Shown: positions 49,779-58,939, counted from the first letter of the stretch. The stretch is DNA of 64,000 nt from Bacteroidota bacterium (GCA_023423715.1 JAFAFC010000020.1:62001-126000), one strand, 5' to 3'. Made by a program: numbers and translations. The notes: generated by a model from the letters alone, not told the origin.

Positions 49779-50336
49779 ATGGATGTAGATAAGGCTTTTC
49801 AAACCATGATTGAAAATCTTCAAAAGAATACAGGGAAATCTTTGGAAGAGTGGATTGCAATTGTGAAAAAAGAAAACTTGGCGAAACATGGTCAAATTGT
49901 AAAATTTTTGAAGGAAACTCATGGCTTTACTCATGGTTTTGCAAATATGGTAGCGCATCGGGCGAACGAGTCGGATGCCGCTTCGGCTTCTGATTCAGTT
50001 GATTTAATTGCTGAACAATACAAAGGAAAAGAGAGCCTTAAGCCAATTTACGACGCATTGATTAAAGAAATTAATTCTTGGGGTGAAGCTTTTGAAATTG
50101 CACCGAAAAAAGCCAACGTAAGTCTAAAGCGGAAAAAACAATTTGCAGTTGTTGGTCCAGCAACCAAAACACGATTTGAGATTGGTTTGATGTTGAAAGG
50201 GGAAGAACCAACGGCGCGTCTTGAAGCCGAAAAGCCAAATGCGATGTGTACGCACAAAATCAAAATTTCTTCTGTAGACGAGTTGGATGCGGAAGTTTAC
50301 GCATGGTTGCGAAAATCGTTTGATAAATCTATTTAA
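49779..50336 (+). CDS. DUF4287-DUF5655 protein
   Basis: Protein of 185 residues. The N-terminal half (GKSLEEWIAIVKKENLAKHGQIVKFLKETHGFTHGFANMVAHR) is DUF4287 and the C-terminal half (LKRKKQFAVVGPATKTRFEIGLMLKG and VDELDAEVYAWLRKSFD) is a DUF5655-like module. Both occur in small Bacteroidetes proteins that accompany DUF1801 genes. No catalytic motif is recognised. 11 bp after the VOC gene. Confidence 0.7.
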   Translation: MDVDKAFQTMIENLQKNTGKSLEEWIAIVKKENLAKHGQIVKFLKETHGFTHGFANMVAHRANESDAASASDSVDLIAEQYKGKESLKPIYDALIKEINSWGEAFEIAPKKANVSLKRKKQFAVVGPATKTRFEIGLMLKGEEPTARLEAEKPNAMCTHKIKISSVDELDAEVYAWLRKSFDKSI

Positions 50337-50345
50337 TTTCAGATT

Positions 50346-50939
50346 ATGGCAGAAAAGAAGAAAACATCTGCAATGATGCAGCACGAGGATAATTTGTGGA
50401 ACAACGAATTGGATCGTCTTGCTGCAATTTTCAACAAAACCAATTTGGAAGTTGCTGTAAAATGGGGAGCAGATGTGTATACCTACAAAGGGAAAAACGT
50501 GGTGAGTTATGGTGGTTTCAAAAATTATTTCACGATTTGGTTTTACAATGGTGTTTTTTTGAGTGATCCAGATTCCGTTTTGGTGAATGCACAAGAAGGA
50601 AAAACCAAGTCCCTACGTCAATGGAGAATGACTTCAATGGACGACATTGATGAGAAAAAAATCTTGAACTACGTCAATGAGGCTGTAGAAATTGAGAAAA
50701 AAGGATTAAAATTAAGTCCAGAAAAATTTCAACCATTAGAAAATCCAGAACTTCTTCAAAATGCATTGGACGAAAATTCTGATTTAAATGCAGCATTTGA
50801 AAAACTAACTCCAGGAAAGCAAAAGGAATATATTCTTTACTTGAATGAAGCTAAACAAGAAGCAACGAAACTCAAGCGTTTGGAAAAAATTGTTCCGATG
50901 ATTTTGGATGGGAAAGGGTTGAATGATAAATACAAATAA
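50346..50939 (+). CDS. DUF1801/YdeI-family protein
   Basis: Protein of 197 residues. The first 125 residues follow the DUF1801 pattern (AVKWGADVYTYKGKNVVSYGGFKNYFTIWF). The C-terminal part (LENPELLQNALDENSDLNAAFEKLTPGKQKEYILYL, EATKLKRLEKIVPMILDGKG) is the OmdA/YdeI helical domain linked to bacteriocin or peptide tolerance in enteric bacteria. Two adjacent copies of the word acaaataaa follow the stop. Precise role unknown. Confidence 0.75.
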   Translation: MAEKKKTSAMMQHEDNLWNNELDRLAAIFNKTNLEVAVKWGADVYTYKGKNVVSYGGFKNYFTIWFYNGVFLSDPDSVLVNAQEGKTKSLRQWRMTSMDDIDEKKILNYVNEAVEIEKKGLKLSPEKFQPLENPELLQNALDENSDLNAAFEKLTPGKQKEYILYLNEAKQEATKLKRLEKIVPMILDGKGLNDKYK

Positions 50940-50966
50940 ATACAAATAAAGACAAAAAACACCAAT

Positions 50967-51395
50967 ATGGCTAAAAATAAAACAACGACCACGGAAGCAA
51001 ATGTTGACGAATTTATTCGATCGTATGCCAATTCGGAACAAAAAATTGAAGACAGTTTTGCATTGATGAAAATGATGCAAGAAGTCACTGGAATCGAAGC
51101 TAAAATGTATGGCCCAACGATTGTTGGATTCGGAAATTACCATTATAAATATGCAAGTGGTCATGAAGGCGATGCTCCATTATTAGGATTTTCACCTCGA
51201 AAAGCAGAGTTTTCACTGTATGTTTTTACGGGTCTTGAAGAGCACGAGCATTATTTGAAAGATCTAGGAAAATTCAAGATTGGGAAAGCGTGTATCTATG
51301 TGAAAAAACTATCGGATCTGAATTTGGATGTTTTGAAAAATCTGATGAAAGAATCTGTTGCTTATTTGTCAAAAAAATACGAAAGAACATACTAA
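50967..51395 (+). CDS. DUF1801 domain protein
   Basis: Protein of 142 residues. EQKIEDSFALMKMMQEVTG, MYGPTIVGFGNYHYKYASG, FSPRKAEFSLYVFTG and LGKFKIGKACIYVKKLSDLN are the DUF1801 motifs, different in detail from the copies at 48940 and 50346. Its stop is 1 bp before the next start. Function unknown. Confidence 0.75.
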   Translation: MAKNKTTTTEANVDEFIRSYANSEQKIEDSFALMKMMQEVTGIEAKMYGPTIVGFGNYHYKYASGHEGDAPLLGFSPRKAEFSLYVFTGLEEHEHYLKDLGKFKIGKACIYVKKLSDLNLDVLKNLMKESVAYLSKKYERTY

Positions 51396-51396
51396 T

Positions 51397-51855
51397 ATGA
51401 TAAAAGATCTTTTTTCTGAAAGCGTTTCTAAAGAAGTGATTGCGAGAATTAATCAACTAAAGCTCACTGACAATCCAGTTTGGGGAAAAATGAGTGTTGA
51501 TCAAATGTTGGCGCATTGCAACGTGATGTATAAATATACGTATCAACCTGAACAATTCAAAAAGCCAAACGCTTTCAAAAAGTTTCTATTGAGAACCTTT
51601 CTCAAAGGTTTTGTGGTGAGTCCGAAACCCTATAAAAAAAGCAGTCCGACCGCTCCGGAGTTTGTGATGACGGGACAAAAGGATTTTGAAAAGGAAAAAT
51701 CAATGCTGATTGAGAACATTCAGAAAACCCAAAAATTAGGAAGTTCAACATTTGATGGAAAGGATAATTTCTCTTTTGGAAAAATGTCTAGCGCCGAATG
51801 GAATACGTTATTTTATAAACATTTAGATCATCATTTAACTCAATTTGGTGTTTAA
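51397..51855 (+). CDS. DUF1569 protein
   Basis: Protein of 152 residues, started at ATG 51397, directly after the DUF1801 stop; the open frame begins earlier at 51358 but would overlap that gene. WGKMSVDQMLAHCNVMYKY and the closing FGKMSSAEWNTLFYKHLDHHLTQFGV are DUF1569 motifs with conserved His residues suggestive of a DinB-like metal site. Family function is unknown. Confidence 0.75.
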   Translation: MIKDLFSESVSKEVIARINQLKLTDNPVWGKMSVDQMLAHCNVMYKYTYQPEQFKKPNAFKKFLLRTFLKGFVVSPKPYKKSSPTAPEFVMTGQKDFEKEKSMLIENIQKTQKLGSSTFDGKDNFSFGKMSSAEWNTLFYKHLDHHLTQFGV

Positions 51856-51874
51856 TATCCAAACCAATTTTAAT

Positions 51875-52324
51875 ATGAATACCAATCTTGCAAAAGCAGA
51901 AATGCTGATTAGAAAAGACATTGATGAAGTTTTTAACGCATTTATCAATCCAGAAGTAACAACTAAAATTTGGTTTACAAAAAGCTCGGGACCGCTTATT
52001 CAAGGAGAGAAAGTGGTGTGGACTTGGGAAATGTACAACCATTCCGTTGATGTGAATGTTTTGGAAGTTATCCCAAATAAATCGATCAAAGTTGATTGGG
52101 GAAACTACGACAAACCTTCGCTAGTTGAATGGACTTTCAAACCTATGAAAGAGGGAACTTTTGTGTCTATTTCAAATACGATTTCTAATGAGAATACCGA
52201 AAAATTAGTTGCCGAAGTTCGCGATAGCACCGAAGGTTTTACTTTAGTTTTAGCCAATCTAAAAGCTTTTTTGGAGTATCAAATTGAACTCGGTTTGGTT
52301 GGCGATCGCTTTCCGAATGAATAA
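51875..52324 (+). CDS. SRPBCC/AHSA1-like protein
   Basis: Protein of 149 residues from ATG 51875. KAEMLIRKDIDEVFNAFINPEVTTKIWFTKSSGP, WEMYNHSVDVNVLEVIPNKSI and WTFKPMKEGTFVSISN are typical of the START-like AHSA1 family, which binds hydrophobic ligands or Hsp90-like clients. Last of the small-gene row; its stop directly abuts the stop of the convergent serine hydrolase gene. Confidence 0.8.
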   Translation: MNTNLAKAEMLIRKDIDEVFNAFINPEVTTKIWFTKSSGPLIQGEKVVWTWEMYNHSVDVNVLEVIPNKSIKVDWGNYDKPSLVEWTFKPMKEGTFVSISNTISNENTEKLVAEVRDSTEGFTLVLANLKAFLEYQIELGLVGDRFPNE

Positions 52325-53371
52325 TTAATTTTTCCTATCTTTTTTCACCCAATCGCTCTCCAGCACTATGTTTTTGATGGCTGCTTCGTTATAACTCCAA
52401 AATTCACTTTCTTCAGGCATTTGATTTTCCATGACAATCACACTTGTTTTTGATTTTGGAAAATAACAATTAAGTAATGTGAAACCATCACCTAGTCCCG
52501 TGATAGCGTAATAATGATAGCCTTTTTCCTGAATTAATCTCACCGAATATCCGAATCCCATTTCTTGCGTTCCAAAAACTTGATGTTGGGATTTTGTGGA
52601 TGGAGTAAGCAGCATTTTCAAAGATTTCGACTTTAGAATTTTTCCATTAAACAAAGCCTGATTCCATTTATTCAAATCTTCTGGAGTTGAAATAATTCCA
52701 GCTGCAGAACGAATATCATTTGTTAAAAATGATTTTGTAACAGCACGCAATTGGTTTTCTAAATTCATAAATCCTGTAATTGCTTTACTCGGTTCATTTT
52801 CAGAAAAGCAATAGCTTTTTGTCATTCCTACGTCTTTAAAAAGTTGATTCACCAATTCCCAATACGATTTTTTGTAAACATTTTCAAGAATTTTTCCCAG
52901 CAAGGCATACGAAAGATTTCCATATTTAAATTGACTTCCAGGCGTAAAAAGTAAGGAGTCATCTACGCTTTTTATTCCATGGGTATGATTCAATAATTGA
53001 TGGATTGTTACCTGGTTTTTCCATTCCTGTTTCAAGTCTTTTAAATACAGGCCAATTGCGTTCGAAACCTTTAGTTTTCCTTGTTCTTGTGCTTTTAGAA
53101 TCAAAACTGCGGTAAATTGTTTAGAATTGGACATGATTTTAAAGGCATCCGAAGCGGTAATCTTTTTGGCCTTTGTTGAGTCTGAAAAGCCTTGTGTATT
53201 TTGATACAATGTTTTGTTGTTATTTTTCACCAAAACGGATCCAGTAAATAGAATAGGCTTTGTTGAAACCAAGATAGAATCCAATTTTTTTATCGTCTCC
53301 ACTTGACTAAAACATAGTTTACATGCAAACAACAGAAATACGAGTAGGTAGATTTTTGAGTGAATTTTCAT
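52325..53371 (-). CDS. Serine hydrolase of the class C beta-lactamase/PBP4* group
   Basis: Protein of 348 residues with a signal peptide (1-23, ending CFSQ). The catalytic SxxK is in IMSNSKQF, the YxN motif in KYGNLSYALLG, and HQLLNHTHGI is the expected helix between them. The third motif is weak (ITGLGDGF). Such proteins are periplasmic D-amino-acid or beta-lactone peptidases and esterases rather than resistance lactamases. It lies 18 bp downstream of the sensor kinase gene and may be read with it. Confidence 0.8.
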   Translation of the reverse strand: MKIHSKIYLLVFLLFACKLCFSQVETIKKLDSILVSTKPILFTGSVLVKNNNKTLYQNTQGFSDSTKAKKITASDAFKIMSNSKQFTAVLILKAQEQGKLKVSNAIGLYLKDLKQEWKNQVTIHQLLNHTHGIKSVDDSLLFTPGSQFKYGNLSYALLGKILENVYKKSYWELVNQLFKDVGMTKSYCFSENEPSKAITGFMNLENQLRAVTKSFLTNDIRSAAGIISTPEDLNKWNQALFNGKILKSKSLKMLLTPSTKSQHQVFGTQEMGFGYSVRLIQEKGYHYYAITGLGDGFTLLNCYFPKSKTSVIVMENQMPEESEFWSYNEAAIKNIVLESDWVKKDRKN

Positions 53372-53389
53372 GAAATTTAAATTAATATT

Positions 53390-54718
53390 TTACACAAACC
53401 ACATTTCAAACGCAGAACCTTTTTCCAATCTACGATAGATAAGATAGCCGTTATGGGCTTCCATAATGCCTTTGGAAAGCGTTAAACCAATTCCGGAGCC
53501 GTTTTGTCGAGTCGTGAAAAAGGGAAGAAATATTTTATTCTCAATTTGCGGATCGATTCCTGAGCCGTTGTCTTCTACGGAAAGTAAAATCCGATTGTTT
53601 ACTTCCGAAATTTGAATATTTATTTTTTTGGAATCTTGTTTTTGCAAAGCCAATTGCGCGTTGGTTAGAAGATTCACCAAAACACGTTCAATCATGCTTT
53701 CATCGGCTTGAATGAAATAATCTTGCGCCGAAATTTCCAACTGAATAGTGTTTGTTTTAAACTCTGTTTCAAAGATTTTTGTGGCTTTTTCAATCGTATT
53801 TTTAAGATTGATTTTCTCTTTTTTAGGTTTTGGAAGTTCGGCAATTTGTCGATAACTATCGATAAAATGAAGCAATTGCTGCGATTTCGAATTGATAATT
53901 TTCAACGAATCTTTAATTTCCTCCTGATCTTCTTGTGTCAATTCTTCTTGAGCGGTCAAATATTCTAGATTATAAATCAAGCTATTCACGGGCGTTAGCG
54001 TGTTGAGAAGCTCGTGCGAAATCACTTTCATCAAATTATTCCACGCTTGTTTTTCCTTTTTGTCGATAATTCGTTGGATGGATTCCAAAGAAATAACACA
54101 AAATTCATTGCCGTAAGTAGCGATTCTCGACGTACGAATCGAGTAGGATTGCGCCGTACTTTCTTGAATGGAAATGTCGATGAACTCTTGCGAATCCTGA
54201 AATTCTGAACTTTCAATTAATTGAAAAAATTCAGGTGATTTGTCTTTGTAAAAACTCCATTCGTTGTATTTTGGAACTTTTAAAATATTCGAAAAACTAG
54301 GATTGGAATAGAAAACTTTCCAATTTTCTTCATTCTGATTTTTATTCAAAATCAAAAAACCGATTTCCATTTTATTTAGAATCGATTCGTATAGATTTTT
54401 GTAGGAATAAAGGTCTTTGTGCTCTTCTTTGGCCTGATAATACAACTTAACCACGTAGGCTTTTAAGTCATTTTTAGAATCCATTTCAGGGAAAAGTGAA
54501 AAATCTTTATTTCTGATAGAACTAATAATTTTTTCGGCGTCATTCATTTGTGTCGAAAACCTCATCCAACAGGCGATTTGCAAAGCAACGGCAACCGCAA
54601 AAAAGATAACAGATGTGAAATATTTTTGATGAAAATAGGCATCGAAAGCGGCGAAGCAAGCAACCAAACTAAGAACGCTAAAAATCAGCCACAGAAAATT
54701 GAAATTTTTAAACATCAT
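53390..54718 (-). CDS. NtrB-like sensor histidine kinase
   Basis: Protein of 442 residues. Two close N-terminal membrane helices (about 5-22 and 32-48) leave almost no periplasmic loop; a PAS-like region follows (about 100-210), then HisKA with LMKVISHELLNTLTP and HATPase motifs (LVNLLTNAQLAL, VEDNGSGID, GSGIGLTLSKGI). The HELLNTLTP form of the H box is common in kinases paired with sigma-54 regulators in Bacteroidetes. Its start overlaps the regulator stop by 1 bp. Confidence 0.9.
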   Translation of the reverse strand: MMFKNFNFLWLIFSVLSLVACFAAFDAYFHQKYFTSVIFFAVAVALQIACWMRFSTQMNDAEKIISSIRNKDFSLFPEMDSKNDLKAYVVKLYYQAKEEHKDLYSYKNLYESILNKMEIGFLILNKNQNEENWKVFYSNPSFSNILKVPKYNEWSFYKDKSPEFFQLIESSEFQDSQEFIDISIQESTAQSYSIRTSRIATYGNEFCVISLESIQRIIDKKEKQAWNNLMKVISHELLNTLTPVNSLIYNLEYLTAQEELTQEDQEEIKDSLKIINSKSQQLLHFIDSYRQIAELPKPKKEKINLKNTIEKATKIFETEFKTNTIQLEISAQDYFIQADESMIERVLVNLLTNAQLALQKQDSKKINIQISEVNNRILLSVEDNGSGIDPQIENKIFLPFFTTRQNGSGIGLTLSKGIMEAHNGYLIYRRLEKGSAFEMWFV

Positions 54719-56055
54719 TATAAGCCAAATTTTTCCATTCGACGGTACAAAGCAGCACGCGAGAGTCCCAATGCATCGGCAGCAGCGGAAATATTCCCTT
54801 GGTATTTTTTGAGTGCGTTTTTGATGAGTTTTTCTTCCATTTCTTCCAAATTTAAGGACGATACGGTTTCGTTTTCTGGTTTTGAAGAATCAAATTTAAG
54901 TTGAATTTTCGAGGAATCCGACAAAATTATTTCACGTTCAATGCTGTGTTCCAATTCACGAATATTCCCTGGAAATCCATAATTGACGAGCTCTTCCATG
55001 TTTTCGATTTCCAGATTTTCTTTGCTATATTTCTTTTCAAATTTAGTCAAGAAAAATTCGGTCAAAGCTGGAATATCTTCTTTTCGATCGCGAAGTGGCG
55101 GTAAATTAACTTCCACTGTATTAATTCTGAAGTATAAATCTTCTCTAAACTTCCCTTCAGTAACTAGTTTTCTTAATTCGGCGTTCGTTGCAAATAAGAA
55201 ACGAACATTCGGAAAACGTTCTTTGGTTTCGCCAATTCTCGATAATTTTTTGGTTTGAATTAAAGTCAACAATTTTTGTTGCAAAGGCAAAGATAAATTT
55301 CCGATTTCGTCTAAGAAAACCGTTCCGCCATCGGCGTTTTCAATCTTTCCAGCTTTGTCGGTTTTGGCGTCGGTAAAAGCGCCTTTTGCGTAACCAAACA
55401 ATTCGGCTTCAAACAAATTTTCAGAAATCGAACCCAAATCAATGTGTACAAAAGGTTCATTTTTCCTTTGTGAATGCTGATGAATATAATCCGCCATCAC
55501 ATATTTTCCAGTTCCATTTTCTCCCAAAAGTAATACGTTTGCATCCGTTTTGGCGACTTTTTGCAAGGTGTTCATCACCGAAATCATAGTTGGCGATTGA
55601 CTTTCCAGACGATAATTCTGCGAACTTTCTTGTAAATTTTCCCATTGCGATAATTTCTTATTTTTTCGAGAAATATCAACCGCAAGATTTACAGAAGCGT
55701 AGAGTTTTTCGTTGTTCCAAGGTTTTAAAATAAAATCGGTAGCGCCTTTCTTTAGAGCTTCCACAGCCAACTCTACTTCGCCATAAGCCGTCATCAAAAT
55801 CACAGGAATATCGGGATTGACTTCTTTAATTTCAGAAAGCCAATACAATCCTTCTTTGCCATCTTCGAAACCACGACGGAAATTCATGTCGAGCAAAATC
55901 GCGTCGATTTCGTTTTCATTTAATGTTGATAAAATCTTTTGTGGAGCGCTAATCCCAATCACATTGGTGAAGAATTTTTTAAGCCACACACGAGCCGAAA
56001 ATAAAATATCTTCGTCGTCATCGACAATCAAAATTCCGGCTTCTTTTTTTCTCAT
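54718..56055 (-). CDS. NtrC-family sigma-54-dependent response regulator
   Basis: Protein of 445 residues: receiver domain (ILIVDDDEDILFSARVW, phospho-Asp in AILLDMNF), AAA+ domain (Walker A GENGTGKY, GYAKGAFTDA, GGTVFLDEIGNL, Walker B region, R-finger FPGNIRELEH) and a Fis-type helix-turn-helix at the end (GNISAAADALGLSRAALYRRM). The sigma-54 contact loop reads GAFTDA rather than GAFTGA, a variant I associate with Bacteroidetes homologues. It should activate the divergent export operon through the two palindromes at 56078-56114. Confidence 0.9.
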   Translation of the reverse strand: MRKKEAGILIVDDDEDILFSARVWLKKFFTNVIGISAPQKILSTLNENEIDAILLDMNFRRGFEDGKEGLYWLSEIKEVNPDIPVILMTAYGEVELAVEALKKGATDFILKPWNNEKLYASVNLAVDISRKNKKLSQWENLQESSQNYRLESQSPTMISVMNTLQKVAKTDANVLLLGENGTGKYVMADYIHQHSQRKNEPFVHIDLGSISENLFEAELFGYAKGAFTDAKTDKAGKIENADGGTVFLDEIGNLSLPLQQKLLTLIQTKKLSRIGETKERFPNVRFLFATNAELRKLVTEGKFREDLYFRINTVEVNLPPLRDRKEDIPALTEFFLTKFEKKYSKENLEIENMEELVNYGFPGNIRELEHSIEREIILSDSSKIQLKFDSSKPENETVSSLNLEEMEEKLIKNALKKYQGNISAAADALGLSRAALYRRMEKFGL

Positions 56056-56077
56056 AGCTTCTTTCTACGTTTTTTAA

Positions 56078-56114
56078 TGTTCGTTTTCGGACAATAAGTG
56101 TTCATTTTCGAACA
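56078..56114. promoter_or_regulatory. Tandem palindromic enhancer (UAS) for the NtrC-type regulator
   Basis: TGTTCGTTTTCGGACA (56078-56093) and TGTTCATTTTCGAACA (56099-56114) are two copies of TGTTC-N6-GRACA, 21 bp centre to centre, two helical turns. They lie about 90-130 bp before the sigma-54-like promoter and 22 bp before the regulator start, placing them well for activation of the operon and autocontrol. Confidence 0.75.
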
Positions 56115-56179
56115 GTTTTAAAAGTACATATTTTCAATCAGTTTCTCATTATCAGCGCTTTACAGGTTTCTAATTTTTG

Positions 56180-56194
56180 TGGCATTATCTTCGT
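56180..56194 (+). promoter_or_regulatory. Sigma-54-like -24/-12 promoter
   Basis: TGGCAT at 56180-56185 fits the -24 element; the -12 element reads TTCGT (56190-56194) instead of TTGCA, so GG is conserved and GC is not. Spacing is correct (10 bases after GG). Start would be near 56206, about 17 bases before ATG 56223. Confidence 0.5.
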
Positions 56195-56222
56195 GTAATA
56201 AACTGTGAATCAATCTGATATC

Positions 56223-57467
56223 ATGGATACGAAAGTAGAAAAAAAACAATCAAAAATCAAAATTATACTTATTGCACTTTTGGCGGTAATTGGAGTTGGG
56301 GCTTTTGCGACGTACTTTTTGCAGCAAAAGAAAACCTATAATGTAAAAACGGAAGACCTTCAATTTGGGGATGTAACGGAAGGGAAATTCGAAGATATGC
56401 TCATGATTACCGCACAAACACAATCTCTAAACTCATCGTTGGTGAATGTTTTGGAAGGCGGAATGGTGAAGGAAATTTATACAGAAGATGGACAGATGGT
56501 GACGAAAGGACAACCTTTGGCTCGAGTATACAACCCAAACACGGAATTCAATTATCTGAATCAGGAAACGGGAATTATGCAGCAAATTAGCCAAATGCGA
56601 AGTTCACTTTTAGAATTGAAAAATCAAGAATTCAATCAAAATAAAGAATTATTGCAAAGTCAGAACGATTACAATACAGCGCAACAAGCTTTTAATCTTC
56701 AAAAACGTTTGTATGACGCTGAAATTGGGAAAAAATCGGAGTTTGAATTGGCTCAACAAAATTTGAATTATCAAACCAAACGCAAGCAAATTACTGAACA
56801 AGGCATCGTGAATGAAAATCGTTCTCGAAATCAACAAATTTCGGCGATTAATACATCGATTAATCAAATGGAAAAAAGCTTGTTGGTTTTGAAATCCAAC
56901 AAAAATAATTTTCTCATTATGGCGCCTGTTTCTGGGAGATTGTCGTCTTTCATTTTATCTTTGGGACAGAATCTAACGTCGGGTGAAAGTATTGGGAAAA
57001 TTGATTTGATGGACGGTTACAAGCTCATCGCAAAAGTGGATGAATATTACATCAACAAATTACAAATCGGAATTAAAGGAACTTTGGATAACAATGGAAA
57101 AAACTACAATGTAATTGTTACAAAAGTCCTTCCAGAAGTGAAAGACGGACAGTTTTCTGTTGAGTTGAATTTTTCGGATAATGAAAAACCTGAGAATTTA
57201 AAAATCGGGATGACTTTCGGTGTGAAATTGAAATTGTCGGCAGATACGCAAAGTGTGATGATTCCGAAAGGAAGTTTCTACAAAGATACCAACGGAAAAT
57301 GGATTTTTGTTGTCAATGGAAACAAAGCAGAGAAACGAAACATCAGTCTAGGACGTGAAAATCCGATGTATTATGAAGTGACTTCAGGCTTGAAAAAAGG
57401 AGAAAAAGTCATTGTTTCCGATTACAGCGATTACAAGAAATATGAAATTTTAGACCTGAAAAACTAA
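56223..57467 (+). CDS. HlyD/MacA-like membrane fusion protein
   Basis: Protein of 414 residues from ATG 56223 (the GTG at 56205 lies at the predicted transcription start). One membrane helix (about 16-36) precedes a lipoyl half (VNVLEGGMVKEIYTEDGQMVTKGQ), a coiled-coil hairpin (about 115-215, rich in Gln/Asn/Lys), the second lipoyl half (IMAPVSGRLSSFILSLGQ) and beta-barrel domains ending KKGEKVIVSDYSDYKKYEIL. It links inner-membrane ABC exporters to an outer-membrane channel. First gene of the sigma-54 operon; its stop abuts the next start. Confidence 0.85.
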   Translation: MDTKVEKKQSKIKIILIALLAVIGVGAFATYFLQQKKTYNVKTEDLQFGDVTEGKFEDMLMITAQTQSLNSSLVNVLEGGMVKEIYTEDGQMVTKGQPLARVYNPNTEFNYLNQETGIMQQISQMRSSLLELKNQEFNQNKELLQSQNDYNTAQQAFNLQKRLYDAEIGKKSEFELAQQNLNYQTKRKQITEQGIVNENRSRNQQISAINTSINQMEKSLLVLKSNKNNFLIMAPVSGRLSSFILSLGQNLTSGESIGKIDLMDGYKLIAKVDEYYINKLQIGIKGTLDNNGKNYNVIVTKVLPEVKDGQFSVELNFSDNEKPENLKIGMTFGVKLKLSADTQSVMIPKGSFYKDTNGKWIFVVNGNKAEKRNISLGRENPMYYEVTSGLKKGEKVIVSDYSDYKKYEILDLKN

Positions 57468-58880
57468 ATGAAAATTACAAAACTATATGCCGCTTTTAGC
57501 TTGATCGCTCTTGGAAATTTAGGGCAAGCGCAAAGCAAAATTGAACCTTATGTGGATGAACGTGTGGAGTTGTTGAGTTCGATTTTTAGGCTGATAGAAG
57601 CCGATGAATACAGTGATAAGAACAATGCGTTGTATGCGGAAGATATCGAAAAGCACTTTGGTTCTTTTAAGAATTCGGAATTTCTTACGAAGCTTAAAAA
57701 AGAGCGTAACGAAGATGGTTTGGGTTATGATGCGGTAATGTCGATGGCGGTAAATTTGAAAATTAAAAATGGAACTTTAAGTTTACTTGATCCCAAAAGA
57801 AAAAGTCTCGACAAACGTTGGAAAACAGAGAAGTTGCCTGCGTTTTTAAAAGATTTGAATCAGTTTTATAAAACGTCGAAGTTTAATCAATTTTATAAAG
57901 ATCACCAAGCGGATTATCACCAAGCTGGGAAAGCTTTTAGCGATTCGGTTTTGGTAAAATTAAATCAAGAATGGTATCCTAAATTTTACGGAAAACAACC
58001 TAATGAAGATTTTAAAGTGGTGATTGGTTACGGAAATGGCGGCGGAAATTACGGTCCACGAGTGATCCAAGACAACGAAAAAGATCAAGTCTATGCGATT
58101 GTGAGTGGTGGGAATTTTGAAGGAAGAACTTTGATTTATACAAGCAGTTACGCACCAACTTTGATTCATGAATTTAACCATTCTTTTGTCAATTATTTGC
58201 TGGAAAATCCAGAGTATCAAAGAAAATTAGAGAAGTCAGGAAATGAAATTTTAGAAGCGGTTCGACAGCCAATGAAAGACCAAGCTTATGGCGATTGGAA
58301 AACGCTTATTAACGAATCGATTGTACGTGCTGCGGTGATTGTTTACATGAAGGAAAATCATTTTTCGGAAAAGGAAATTAAAGCCGAAATGAAAGAACAA
58401 TTGAAACGTAGATTTGTTTGGACGCACGAATTGGTGGAGCTTCTAGAGCAATATCAAGCCAACAGAAAGGAATATCCAAGTTTGGAATCTTTTTATCCAA
58501 ACATCGTTGCGTTTTTTCAATTGGTTGCGATGAATGTCAACAAAATGGTGAGCAAGTATGAAGCAAAACTTCCAAAAGTAAAATCCGTTTCGCCCGATAT
58601 TAATGGTAAAAATGATGTTGACCCGAATTTAAAAGAGATGATTATTTATTTCGACAAAACCTTAATCGGAAATCAAATGTCGATCAATATTGGAAGTTTA
58701 GGACGAGAAGGTGTTCCGATAAAAAATAGACCAGTTTATATCGACAATAATAACGCATTAAAAATTGAATTAGGAATGAAACCCAACACCGAATATGAAT
58801 TTATTCTTGTTGGTAAAAAGTTCGAATCTATAGACGGTTATCCGTTGCAAGATTATGTGATAAAGTTTAAAACGAAATAA
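57468..58880 (+). CDS. DUF4932-like exported HExxH protein
   Basis: Protein of 470 residues with a signal peptide (1-22, ending GQAQ). A metallopeptidase-type motif LIHEFNHSFVNYLL gives HExxH at His234-Glu235-His238, with Glu282 in LINESIVRAAV as a possible third zinc ligand. The first 220 residues fit DUF4932. The C-terminal 100 residues (SVSPDINGKNDVDPNLKEMIIYFDKTL, YEFILVGKKFESIDGYPLQDYVI) form an Ig-like domain of the Big_5 kind. A periplasmic or surface peptidase inside an export operon could process the exported product; that is inference. Confidence 0.7.
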   Translation: MKITKLYAAFSLIALGNLGQAQSKIEPYVDERVELLSSIFRLIEADEYSDKNNALYAEDIEKHFGSFKNSEFLTKLKKERNEDGLGYDAVMSMAVNLKIKNGTLSLLDPKRKSLDKRWKTEKLPAFLKDLNQFYKTSKFNQFYKDHQADYHQAGKAFSDSVLVKLNQEWYPKFYGKQPNEDFKVVIGYGNGGGNYGPRVIQDNEKDQVYAIVSGGNFEGRTLIYTSSYAPTLIHEFNHSFVNYLLENPEYQRKLEKSGNEILEAVRQPMKDQAYGDWKTLINESIVRAAVIVYMKENHFSEKEIKAEMKEQLKRRFVWTHELVELLEQYQANRKEYPSLESFYPNIVAFFQLVAMNVNKMVSKYEAKLPKVKSVSPDINGKNDVDPNLKEMIIYFDKTLIGNQMSINIGSLGREGVPIKNRPVYIDNNNALKIELGMKPNTEYEFILVGKKFESIDGYPLQDYVIKFKTK

Positions 58881-58904
58881 TTTCTAATTATCAATTGTTT
58901 TTCA

Positions 58905-58939
58905 TTAAACCTTAAACCTAAAACTTTAAACTAGAAACA
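58905..58939 (+). repeat. 7-base phased degenerate repeat, spacer 1
   Basis: Five consecutive heptads in register: TTAAACC, TTAAACC, TAAAACT, TTAAACT, AGAAACA. They fill the space between the HExxH gene and the ABC ATPase gene. Confidence 0.7.
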
